A stretch of DNA of 64,000 bases from Chryseobacterium koreense CCUG 49689 (GTDB taxonomy: Bacteria; Bacteroidota; Bacteroidia; Flavobacteriales; Weeksellaceae). Shown here in pieces: positions 32,665 through 41,405 of this stretch; the first letter of the stretch is position 1, and every line of letters starts with the position of its first letter. The DNA lies in contig NZ_LFNG01000002.1 of assembly GCF_001045435.1 (NCBI RefSeq), forward strand, positions 62,001-126,000, read 5' to 3'. The notes below the pieces were generated by a model. That model did not search any database and was not told the origin of the DNA. It worked only from the letters and a program-made list of their open reading frames with translations. The position numbers and the translations under genes were made by a program.

Positions 32665-35600
32665 ATGAAAAAACTTTTACTCACATGTGGAGTACTTTTA
32701 GGGGTTTGTGCTTCCGCCCAAGTGTCGGGGACAAAAACGATCGGGGTGGATTACCCAACATTGGCGGATGCGTTCATTGATCTGAACGCAAATGGTGTAG
32801 GTGCAGGTGGTGCCACGATCAATGTGCCTTCCGGGTATTCTGAATCGGCTCCTTCCGGAGGATTTACTTTGGGAACGGCCATTTTGAATGCATCATTATC
32901 TTCCAGTAATCCGCTGATCATCCAAAAAAGTGGATCGGGAGCAAATCCTGTGATTAATGCGCAGGTTGGAACCACGTCTTATGATGCTTTCTTTAAATTT
33001 GTTGGAGTGGATTATGTGACCATTGATGGTTTTACCCTTCAAGAAAATGCAAGTAATAATACAGCCAATATGGCCATCGAAAGAGGTTTTTATTTTTACC
33101 CATTGGATGCTACGGATGGTTGTAATAATAATACCATTCAGAATAATGTGGTGAACTTTATCAGCAGTGGTGTAATTGCTCCCACTGCCGGAGTTTACTT
33201 TGCTCATACCACGGAATCTGGAACTGCGCTTGTACCGACTGTCATATCGGGAATGAATAGCAATAACAAGATTTACGGAAATACCATCAACAATGCTTTG
33301 TCAATCGGTGTTATGCTAAACGGTTATGCTTCCGCAGCTCCATATACCTTAAGGGATTCCGGAAATGATGTGGGAGGAACTTCAGCGGCCACGGGTAATA
33401 CTTTCAATAATTTAGGTGAATTAGGTTATGTCACAGCATATGGCGTATTTGGTACTTATCAGGCATCCTCAAATGTTTCTTTCAATACCATGAATTTTGC
33501 AGACGGAGGCTTAGGAGCGGCCGGAATCTATATCTACGGTGACAATACCTCTTTTACGGTTAATAATAATAAAGTCAATGCACCAAATCGATTGAACTAT
33601 ACTTCGACCAGCAACGGAACTTATGCGGGTATTTACTGTTTAAGTGTAAATGCTTCCACGGCAGTAAATCTCACCGCAAATAACAATGATATCAATTTGG
33701 GCACCATAGCCAATCATACCGGTACCACTTACCAATCCGTATATGGAATTTTGCACGGCTACGCAGCTACTGCAAATACTGGATCCTTCACTGCCACAAA
33801 AAATAAAGTGACCGGTGCTTCTTTCGGTACTTATTATGGGATTTATACAACCGCTTCTGGAGCTCAAACAGATATTATCGACAACACCGTAAGCGGAATC
33901 AATATTGCCGCGAATGGATATTTGGTCTATGCCAATGCCACGGCAGTTACTAATATTTTGCGAAATAAAGTCTATAATGCGCAAGCCAATAGTACAAGTA
34001 CACTTTATGGAGTTTACATCGTTGGAACTACAGCTTCTGCTAAGACAAATATTGTAAACAATGTAATTGGTGATTTGCGTGTACCAAACAGTAACAGTAC
34101 TTCCGTAAGTTTAGCAGGGATCTATCTCGCTTCTAGCGGTGTCACATCAAATCTCAATGTATATTATAATTCAATTTATTTGAATGCGGTCTCATCTGGA
34201 GCTACCTTTAATTCCACAGGTATTTACCATACATTCAACACTACTTCTACTACTGCAACGTTGGATATGCGTAATAATATGGTTATAAACACTTCTACAC
34301 CTAAAGGAGCTGGTTATGCATCTGCATTCAGACGAAGTGCTTCTACTAATCTTAATAATTATGCAGTAACATCAAATAACAACAATTTCTTCACAGGTAC
34401 TGGAACCAACCAAAATATCTATTATAACGGTACCAATGCCTATACTACAATGTCGGCATTCCAAACTCATGTAGGAGTCAGAGAAACCAATTCCCTGAAT
34501 ATTGGCGCCGATTATCTTTCAACTAATGGAACTTCGGCGGATTTCCTTAAATTGAACCCAAGTACTCCAAATACAGAGTTGCTTGATAACAAAGGAACAC
34601 CGATTGCTTCTTATACGACTGATTACACTGGAACAACCAGAGATGCTGCAACCCCGGATATGGGTGCCTATGAATTTACTTATGTCGCTCCTACAACAGT
34701 TCCTTCATGTACTTCGCTGACAGGAAGCCTTATTAATCTCACGCCGAATCCTGCAACGATTTCGTGGGCGGTTGCTAATGGAGCTACAGCTTATAAAGTT
34801 TATGTGGGAACCACTGATGGTGGAACAGATATCGTAAACGGAACTGTAACAACAACGACGAGTATGCAGGTTACCTTGGCTGCTAATTCAACTTATTATG
34901 TGAAAATAGTACCAACAAACAATATTGGAGATGCAACCGGCTGTGCTTATACCATGATCAAAACAGGAGTGATGGTTTATTGTACCGCAGGAGCAACCTC
35001 AACATCATTTGAAAAAATCTCTAATGTGAATTTTGGAACAATTAACAATAACTCCACTGCTACTGCAGGCTACGAAGATTTCACAGGTATTTCAACAAAT
35101 GTGAATAGAAAAGGGTCTTACGTTCTTTCCGTAAAAGCAAGTGCATTTTATACCAGTGATAGTTATTTTGCATGGATCGACTTTAATCAAAATGGAGTTT
35201 TGGAAGATACTGAAAGAGTTCAGCTTACAGGTGCTTCCGCAACTGCACCGGCAACCGCTAAGATTGTGATCCCTGCTGACGCCAAATTTGGCCCTACCTT
35301 GATGAGGGTTAAGTTGATTGATGGAACGGATAACACCCCTTGTCAAACATATACTTACGGACAGGTTGAAGATTATACCGTTAAAATTGTATCGCCGGAT
35401 GTAGCTTTAATCACTTCTCCTGCCAATGGTGCAACCGGAGTATCAATTAGTCCAACCACGATCACTTGGGATGCGGCAATCGGTGCTACAAGCTATAAAC
35501 TTTTCGTGGGAACTTCTTCCGGAAATTATGATTTGGTAAACGGAACTACTATTTCAGCTACCACTTATGACTTGACTTTGAATCCAAGTACAACTTATTA

Positions 35601-35922
35601 TGCTAAATTGGTTTCCAACGATGGATCAAATGATTCCACAGGTAATTTGGAAATCTCTTTTACAACGGACGCTGCACTTGCGGTTACCGCTGCTAATAAG
35701 ACTGAAATTTCGATTTATCCAAACCCATTCACAGATATCTTAAGAATCTCTGACGTGAAAAACGTGAAATCAATCTCAGTGAGCGATGTTTCAGGAAGAC
35801 AATTGAAAACACTTGCTCCTGCAGCGGAACTTAATCTTTCATCATTGAATTCAGGTCTGTATATGGTAACATTGCACATGAACGACGGATCTGTGAAAAC
35901 AGTGAAAGCAATCAAGAAGTAA
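32665..35922 (+). CDS. T9SS-exported beta-helix protein with Fn3-like and GEVED domains
   Basis: The 1085-residue protein has a signal peptide (ending CASAQ, 19) and a long right-handed parallel beta-helix region (about 60-650) with many NNxIxxNTI-like turns. Two fibronectin-like repeats (about 685-770 and 915-1000) flank a GEVED domain (about 785-905, GYEDFTGI, WIDFNQNGVLED, GQVEDYTV). A T9SS type A sorting domain forms the end. Beta-helices often bind or cut polysaccharides, but no catalytic signature was seen. The last part and downstream terminator are nearly identical to the preceding gene. Confidence 0.82.
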   Translation: MKKLLLTCGVLLGVCASAQVSGTKTIGVDYPTLADAFIDLNANGVGAGGATINVPSGYSESAPSGGFTLGTAILNASLSSSNPLIIQKSGSGANPVINAQVGTTSYDAFFKFVGVDYVTIDGFTLQENASNNTANMAIERGFYFYPLDATDGCNNNTIQNNVVNFISSGVIAPTAGVYFAHTTESGTALVPTVISGMNSNNKIYGNTINNALSIGVMLNGYASAAPYTLRDSGNDVGGTSAATGNTFNNLGELGYVTAYGVFGTYQASSNVSFNTMNFADGGLGAAGIYIYGDNTSFTVNNNKVNAPNRLNYTSTSNGTYAGIYCLSVNASTAVNLTANNNDINLGTIANHTGTTYQSVYGILHGYAATANTGSFTATKNKVTGASFGTYYGIYTTASGAQTDIIDNTVSGINIAANGYLVYANATAVTNILRNKVYNAQANSTSTLYGVYIVGTTASAKTNIVNNVIGDLRVPNSNSTSVSLAGIYLASSGVTSNLNVYYNSIYLNAVSSGATFNSTGIYHTFNTTSTTATLDMRNNMVINTSTPKGAGYASAFRRSASTNLNNYAVTSNNNNFFTGTGTNQNIYYNGTNAYTTMSAFQTHVGVRETNSLNIGADYLSTNGTSADFLKLNPSTPNTELLDNKGTPIASYTTDYTGTTRDAATPDMGAYEFTYVAPTTVPSCTSLTGSLINLTPNPATISWAVANGATAYKVYVGTTDGGTDIVNGTVTTTTSMQVTLAANSTYYVKIVPTNNIGDATGCAYTMIKTGVMVYCTAGATSTSFEKISNVNFGTINNNSTATAGYEDFTGISTNVNRKGSYVLSVKASAFYTSDSYFAWIDFNQNGVLEDTERVQLTGASATAPATAKIVIPADAKFGPTLMRVKLIDGTDNTPCQTYTYGQVEDYTVKIVSPDVALITSPANGATGVSISPTTITWDAAIGATSYKLFVGTSSGNYDLVNGTTISATTYDLTLNPSTTYYAKLVSNDGSNDSTGNLEISFTTDAALAVTAANKTEISIYPNPFTDILRISDVKNVKSISVSDVSGRQLKTLAPAAELNLSSLNSGLYMVTLHMNDGSVKTVKAIKK

Positions 35923-35945
35923 TTTCTTAGATGATATCTTAGATG

Positions 35946-35974
35946 AATCGCCCCATATTTGGGGCGATTTTTTT
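35946..35974 (+). terminator. Terminator after the second GEVED gene
   Basis: AATCGCCCC (35946-35954) pairs with GGGGCGATT (35961-35969), followed by Ts. Confidence 0.9.
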
Positions 35975-36102
35975 TGATTAATGCCGTTTGTTTTAGTTTT
36001 TATTAATTATGATTAAAAGTTTTCACATTGATTATCAATATTTTAACAAACATAATTAAATTTTTTCACTACTTTGTATTGCATATTACTAAAGTATTTT
36101 CA

Positions 36103-36110
36103 TATCTTTG
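36103..36110 (+). promoter_or_regulatory. -7 box (TATCTTTG) for the PadR-PspC operon
   Basis: TATCTTTG matches TAnnTTTG, 70 bases before the PadR start. The region 36001-36180 is AT-rich and could hold a PadR operator, but no clear palindrome was identified. Confidence 0.45.
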
Positions 36111-36180
36111 CTTTGTAAAGTTGAAGAAGTGACGACTTCTCACCCATGGAAAATAGTTCCAATTAATAACCTCATAAAAA

Positions 36181-36516
36181 ATGAACACAGAAAACACCAA
36201 AGCGCAAATGCGAAAAGGCATTCTGGAATTCTGTATTTTGAGTTTGATTGAAAAAAAAGAAATGTATGTTTCTGACCTGATCGACGAACTGAAAAAAGGA
36301 AAACTGGATGTAGTGGAAGGAACGCTGTATCCTTTGCTGACAAGATTGAAAAACGGCGAATTCTTATCATACCGTTGGGAAGAATCAACCGGAGGACCTC
36401 CGAGAAAATACTACCAGATTACCGATAAAGGAAAACTGTTTCTCGCCGAACTGCTAAACACCTGGAACGAATTGACAGATTCCGTAAATCAAATCACTCA
36501 AAAAACTATAAGCTAA
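36181..36516 (+). CDS. PadR-family transcriptional regulator
   Basis: The 111-residue winged-helix protein has the PadR signature: KGILEFCILSLIEKKEMYVSDLIDELKKG, then VVEGTLYPLLTRLKNGEFLSYRWEESTGGPPRKYYQITDKGK. PadR proteins bind DNA as dimers and usually repress their own operon. It is 5 bases from the PspC gene start and likely regulates it. Length is normal for the small PadR subfamily, which lacks the long C-terminal helix bundle. Confidence 0.92.
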   Translation: MNTENTKAQMRKGILEFCILSLIEKKEMYVSDLIDELKKGKLDVVEGTLYPLLTRLKNGEFLSYRWEESTGGPPRKYYQITDKGKLFLAELLNTWNELTDSVNQITQKTIS

Positions 36517-36521
36517 ATAAA

Positions 36522-38177
36522 ATGAACAAGACACTCTCAATAGGACTTGCCGGTTTCTCTTTCACTATCGAGGAACACGCATACATCAAATTAAGCGACT
36601 ACCTTGCTGCACTGCGAAATTCTCTGGATGCGAATGAAGCAGACGAGGTGATGCACGACATTGAAATCAGAATGGTGGAAATCTTCAAAGATGCTCTGGG
36701 AAAACGTGAAGTAATTAACGATGACGACGTGGAAAAAGTAATCACCCAAATCGGAAAACCAGAAGTCATCGAAGAACAGGAAGAAGCCTATTTTTCTGAT
36801 AAAACCAAAAACGAGAAATCCAGAAGGACTCACAACAGCTCCACTGAACAAAAACAGCTCTTCAGGGATCCTGAAAGACAAAAAATCGCGGGAGTTTGTG
36901 CCGGTCTCGCCCATTACGCGGGAATGGACATTGCAGCCATGCGCGCCATCTGGGTAGGATTATTCCTATTGTTATTTCCGCTTCCGGGTTCACCAATGCT
37001 GATGGTGCTTTTATACATCATTCTTTGGGTGGTAATGCCAAAAGCTGAAACAGCGGCAGATTTCTTAAAAATGAAAGGAAAGCCGATCAACTTTGACAAC
37101 ATCAAAGAAGAGTCCAACAAAATCGTGCAGTTTGCCAATGAATCCACCCAAAGAGTTGGCGAAATCTATCATGAAAACAAACCCTATATCAACAAAGCCG
37201 GAAACGGATTGTGGAATGTGGTAAGGTTTGTCTTGGGCGGAATATTTACCTTGATGGGGATTTCACTGCTCCTTGGATCTTTTGCCGTCTTCGGAATTTC
37301 GGGGTCAAACAATATCCATTTTTTTGACAACCTCGGATTTTATTTGCAGGATAACAATTTGAGTTTCCTGGTGATAGCGGTTGGTTTTCTCACCATGTTC
37401 ATTCCGGCGCTCATCTTTTCTTATCTGGCAATAAAACTGTTTTCGCCAAAAACTAAACTGAACAATACCGGATATGTGATTGGTGGATTGGTATTGCTTT
37501 GGATCGGATTGATCGCAACAACAGGTTTCAGCGCGATCAAATTCAAAACCCAGTACAGCGGAAATAATGACGAGACTGAAAATGTAGCAATCAATACCAC
37601 TTCCGACACCATTTTGGTCGATGTGAAAAGAGTGGTTATTCCACAATCCTTCAAAGCTTATTGGGACGATGTCTATTCAGATAAAAAGACCATCTACAAA
37701 CAGGATTATCCAAGCGTGGATGTGAAAAGGATGGACGTGAAAGCACCTTACCTGGAAATCAAAAAAAATGCGGACGGATATAATCTGCCACTCAGAATGC
37801 AGGTTCCGGTAGAAATCGTGGGGAACAAGATTTTGCTTCCAAATTACTACTCCTATCCCTATGAATACCGCTTCAGAGATTACCGGGTAGATTATGAACT
37901 GGTGGTCCCGAAAAATATGAAGGTAGTTTCACTAAATGACGAACGTGGATTTTCTGTAAATGATGATGACAGCACGGCAGATAATGCATCTGTTGCTTCA
38001 GGAAATAATTCGATCGTGGTCAATTCCAGTGATGAAGACTCCATCATCGTGAATGGAAAAAAAGTCAGCAAAGAAGAAGGCGATCTTATCATCAAGAAAA
38101 TTGACAAGAAAGAACTGAAAGATATCGACATCACCGTGAAAGACGGCAAGAAAGAAATCACCATTAAAACAAAATAA
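36522..38177 (+). CDS. PspC-domain membrane protein
   Basis: The 551-residue protein starts with an N-terminal region (1-85) rich in acidic residues. The PspC domain (about 110-170: DPERQKIAGVCAGLAHYAGMD... LYIILWVVMPK) contains a transmembrane segment. Two or three further membrane segments lie at about 230-345, and a C-terminal soluble domain with Asp/Ser-rich linkers and an acidic-basic tail ends in KEITIKTK. PspC-domain proteins take part in envelope-stress sensing in proteobacteria; in Bacteroidota the PadR-PspC pair is common but its signal is unknown. It is in an operon with padR. Confidence 0.85.
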   Translation: MNKTLSIGLAGFSFTIEEHAYIKLSDYLAALRNSLDANEADEVMHDIEIRMVEIFKDALGKREVINDDDVEKVITQIGKPEVIEEQEEAYFSDKTKNEKSRRTHNSSTEQKQLFRDPERQKIAGVCAGLAHYAGMDIAAMRAIWVGLFLLLFPLPGSPMLMVLLYIILWVVMPKAETAADFLKMKGKPINFDNIKEESNKIVQFANESTQRVGEIYHENKPYINKAGNGLWNVVRFVLGGIFTLMGISLLLGSFAVFGISGSNNIHFFDNLGFYLQDNNLSFLVIAVGFLTMFIPALIFSYLAIKLFSPKTKLNNTGYVIGGLVLLWIGLIATTGFSAIKFKTQYSGNNDETENVAINTTSDTILVDVKRVVIPQSFKAYWDDVYSDKKTIYKQDYPSVDVKRMDVKAPYLEIKKNADGYNLPLRMQVPVEIVGNKILLPNYYSYPYEYRFRDYRVDYELVVPKNMKVVSLNDERGFSVNDDDSTADNASVASGNNSIVVNSSDEDSIIVNGKKVSKEEGDLIIKKIDKKELKDIDITVKDGKKEITIKTK

Positions 38178-38267
38178 TGAGAGTGGATGAGCAAAAGCGG
38201 ATTCCTTACCAAAAAAAGTTATTCGCTTTTCGCTTGTTCAATCTTTAACTCTTTAAAATTCAATGTT

Positions 38268-38333
38268 ATGGCACAGCTCTTTTTTGAAATAGTACTGAAA
38301 ATTGTTGCTTTTGTCACCAGTTTTTTGAATTAG
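38268..38333 (+). CDS. Possible 21-residue hydrophobic micropeptide
   Basis: MAQLFFEIVLKIVAFVTSFLN, from an ATG at 38268 to TAG at 38331, would form one membrane helix. It lies 90 bases after the PspC gene and just before a strong terminator, so it would be on the same mRNA. Short membrane peptides often modify neighbouring membrane proteins. Without conservation data the call is tentative. Confidence 0.3.
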   Translation: MAQLFFEIVLKIVAFVTSFLN

Positions 38334-38355
38334 AATTTTAGGCACAAAAACTAAA

Positions 38356-38384
38356 AAACTGATGAGTGATTCATCAGTTTTTTT
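38356..38384. terminator. Terminator between the PspC operon and the HD hydrolase
   Basis: AAACTGATGA (38356-38365) pairs with TCATCAGTTT (38371-38380), with T-runs on both strands; the genes converge here. Confidence 0.85.
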
Positions 38385-38447
38385 ATTGGGATTTGAGAGG
38401 TAAATCAATCAATATTTGCTACGGGAGAAAATACTTTTGTCACCCTT

Positions 38448-38897
38448 TTAGTATTTCTCTTTCAAATAAAGATACGCCGTCAGATATTTATTCAAACGCT
38501 TGTAATCCCTTTCGGTCAAAGGTTTGGTGAATCTGGTCAAGTCCATGTTATCTCGCAGATCATTCATCTTCACGGCAACTGCAAGCGGCGACTTCTCAGT
38601 TTGCTTCACAAATTCGGTGTAATCCTGATTCGGCGGATTCTTCGTGAGACATTCAATCGCAAAAACGATTTCTTTAGGAAATCCCTGCTGCAAAAGATAA
38701 TCTAGCGTAATTTGCGGGCAATCCTCGATCACGTCATGCAAAACTCCGACGATCTTTTCGTCATAGGTTTTTCCATAATTCATCACACGGATCACATGAC
38801 CGATATAGGGAGTTCCGAATTTGTCGGTTTGTCCTTTATGAGCGCGGTCAGCGATTTTTATGGCTTTATTTAAAAGTTCCTCCTTTGTCATAGTCAT
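38448..38897 (-). CDS. Small HD-domain hydrolase related to the SpoT hydrolase domain
   Basis: The 149-residue protein has the HD_4/SpoT-type hydrolase pattern: AHKGQTDKFGTPYIGHVIRV (19-38, His20 and His34), GVLHDVIED (51-59, the HD pair) and KMNDLRDNMDL near residue 112. Small alarmone hydrolases of this type remove pyrophosphate from (p)ppGpp, or act on related nucleotides. No synthetase domain is present. Length is shorter than MESH1 (179). ATG at 38897 or 38891 could both be used. Confidence 0.8.
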   Translation of the reverse strand: MTMTKEELLNKAIKIADRAHKGQTDKFGTPYIGHVIRVMNYGKTYDEKIVGVLHDVIEDCPQITLDYLLQQGFPKEIVFAIECLTKNPPNQDYTEFVKQTEKSPLAVAVKMNDLRDNMDLTRFTKPLTERDYKRLNKYLTAYLYLKEKY

Positions 38898-38957
38898 TTG
38901 AAAAATGGTAATTTAATTTTTTGATTTTTGTGTGAAATGACGGTGAAAATAACGTTT

Positions 38958-41219
38958 TTAGATCTCCACGTTTAGCTTTTCAATCTTCTTTCGATCTCCG
39001 ACCACGAAAATGATGTCGTCCTCCAATAAAATTTCAGTGGATTTAGGATTGAGAATTCGTTCCTCTCCACGTCTGATCGCCACCACCAAGCCATCGGTCT
39101 TATCGCGGATTCCGGATTCACGGATGGACTTGTTTTTAGCAGGTGAATGATGATTGATCAGGATTTTACCCAATTTCACATCATTGACATCGGTTTCCAC
39201 CACGGCTTCGAATTTGTCAAAAACAGGTCTGAACACCTGGAAATCGTCATCGGTGGTGATAATCCCCACTTTATCATAAGGCATCAGCACTTGATGCCGC
39301 TCCGGCGTATGGATGAGTTTTTCACCTCTTTTGATATATCCAATATTAATGCCGTATTTTTCACGCCACTGCAGTTCGACCAGAGGTTTCCCCACATAGT
39401 CGGCAAGCGGATTCACTTCCAGCTCCAGAATGTGGACGTCCCAAGCTGCAAGATTTTTTTTGATTTCGCTGTTGCCCGCAAGTCGTGTAACCGCTTCAGA
39501 CTGCACATTTCCTGCAGATCGGTCATTGAGGTTTCTGATGAACCTTTTCTCAAGTCTGTTGTAGAAAAGGTTAATCCTTTTATTGAAGAGGAAAATGATG
39601 ATTACCGCCACCGGAATTGTGATATAAAACGAAATCCGCGTGGAAGCAAATCGATCCAGAAAAAAACCGAGAATCGCAATTCCCAACCCGATTCTGAAAA
39701 TTTCAATGATCAGCAAAGGACCTCTGTTGTATTTCTTTTTGGTCCACAATTCATTATATGCACCCGATTTGGGGCGCTTCATCATCAAAGCCCATAAAAA
39801 CGGCACGATGAAAAGTATAGGAACTGCGATGCCAATCATGTTCTTGATGTTATTGGATTCCACATTTTCATTGATTTTCGGAATCAGGAATTTTGAAAAT
39901 AAAAGATAGATCGCAATAATCACAATTCCATTGATCATCAGAATTCTTCCGTAGTTTTTGAGCAGGGTTTGCCAACTGTTTTCCGCCTGGATATTTTGAA
40001 TGTTTGACGAATATTTGTTAATCCGCTCAATATATTTTGGTGGAATGATTTTCACTAGCCAATTATGCATCGGTTCCGAAAGCTTTATCATATAAGGCGT
40101 GGTAAAAGTGGTAATTGCCGAAACCCCCACCGCGACCGGAAAAAGGAATGGCGAAATCACGCCCAATGAAAGCCCCAAAGTAGCCACAATAAATGCGAAT
40201 TCGCCGATTTGCGCCATACTCATCCCCACCTGAACGGATTGCTTTAAAGGTTGCCCCGAAATCAAAGCACCCAAAGCCGAGCTGAAAAGCTTGCCAAATA
40301 TTGTCAAAAAGGTCACTGCCAAAATCGGAACCGCATAAGTGATCATATCGCTGTAGTTGATCATCATTCCCACAGAAACAAAGAAAACCGCACCGAACAG
40401 GTCTTTCACAGATTTTAATGTATGTTCAATTTTTTCGGCAACAGTAGTTTCCGCGATGATGGAACCCATCACAAAAGCGCCCAATTCCGCAGAAAAACCT
40501 ACGGAAGTTGCAATCAGAACCATCCCCAGACAAAGGCCGATGGAGAGAATCATCAGAATTTCATCATCCACCAGATTTTTAATTCGCTTCAAAAAAGTAG
40601 GCAAAAGAAATATCCCCAAAATGAACCACAAAATCAGGAAGAAAAGCAGCTTCGCAACTGTGTAAAGGATCTGAGTCCCTTCAAATTCTTTGGTGACCGC
40701 AATTGTAGAAAGCAATACCATCAGCAAAATCACCACAATATCTTCCACCACAAGTACTCCAAAAACCGTTTTTGCAAAATTTTTGGTCTTCACTCCCAAT
40801 TCATCGAATGCCCGAATGATAATCGTGGTGGAGGAACTGGCGAGCATTCCCCCCAAAAACATAGAGTCCATGGTATTCCAGCCGAGCATTTTACCCGTGA
40901 AATATCCGGCGATGGTGATAAAGATAATTTCCACAAAAGCGGTGATGGAAGCGGAACCGCCCACATTCATCAGTTTCTTGAAACTGAACTCCAAACCTAA
41001 ACCGAAAAGTAGGAAAATCACCCCGATTTCTGCGAGCGTCTTGATGTTTTCATTATCTACGACAGACGGGAAAATCTTAAAATTCGGACTAACCAAGAAT
41101 CCGGCGATAATGTATCCCAAAACCAGCGGTTGCTTGATCCTCCTAAAAATTAAAACGACAAATGCCGCTACAATTAAAATCAATGCCAAGTCTTCAATCA
41201 ACTTCGGTAAATGTCCCAT
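38958..41219 (-). CDS. CPA2-family monovalent cation:proton antiporter with two TrkA-C domains
   Basis: From the ATG at 41219 the protein has 753 residues; an upstream in-frame ATG at 41273 would add 18 residues before the first membrane segment and is less likely. About twelve hydrophobic segments of the Na+/H+ exchanger fold (1-400) include GLGLEFSFKKL and ASSSTTIIIRAFDELG. A second membrane cluster (about 440-560) follows, then a cytosolic region with two TrkA-C-like domains (about 610-680 and 690-753). It resembles KefB/RosB proteins that exchange K+ or Na+ for H+. It lacks a TrkA-N nucleotide-binding domain. The ion is not determinable from sequence. Confidence 0.85.
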   Translation of the reverse strand: MGHLPKLIEDLALILIVAAFVVLIFRRIKQPLVLGYIIAGFLVSPNFKIFPSVVDNENIKTLAEIGVIFLLFGLGLEFSFKKLMNVGGSASITAFVEIIFITIAGYFTGKMLGWNTMDSMFLGGMLASSSTTIIIRAFDELGVKTKNFAKTVFGVLVVEDIVVILLMVLLSTIAVTKEFEGTQILYTVAKLLFFLILWFILGIFLLPTFLKRIKNLVDDEILMILSIGLCLGMVLIATSVGFSAELGAFVMGSIIAETTVAEKIEHTLKSVKDLFGAVFFVSVGMMINYSDMITYAVPILAVTFLTIFGKLFSSALGALISGQPLKQSVQVGMSMAQIGEFAFIVATLGLSLGVISPFLFPVAVGVSAITTFTTPYMIKLSEPMHNWLVKIIPPKYIERINKYSSNIQNIQAENSWQTLLKNYGRILMINGIVIIAIYLLFSKFLIPKINENVESNNIKNMIGIAVPILFIVPFLWALMMKRPKSGAYNELWTKKKYNRGPLLIIEIFRIGLGIAILGFFLDRFASTRISFYITIPVAVIIIFLFNKRINLFYNRLEKRFIRNLNDRSAGNVQSEAVTRLAGNSEIKKNLAAWDVHILELEVNPLADYVGKPLVELQWREKYGINIGYIKRGEKLIHTPERHQVLMPYDKVGIITTDDDFQVFRPVFDKFEAVVETDVNDVKLGKILINHHSPAKNKSIRESGIRDKTDGLVVAIRRGEERILNPKSTEILLEDDIIFVVGDRKKIEKLNVEI

Positions 41220-41405
41220 ACTTCGTAAAAATCTCGATTTCCCCAAAAATAAAAAAATGCAATGATAAATCAAAGCATTATTCTAAAGTTTAGTTGAAGT
41301 TTCTGCGCAGTTATTTCACACTCGCAGCGTCTGGAACATTGATTTTCACGGATTCTTTTTCTCCACCGTTTGTCTGAAAAAAGCTATGTATCCAGCCTTT
41401 TAGCC

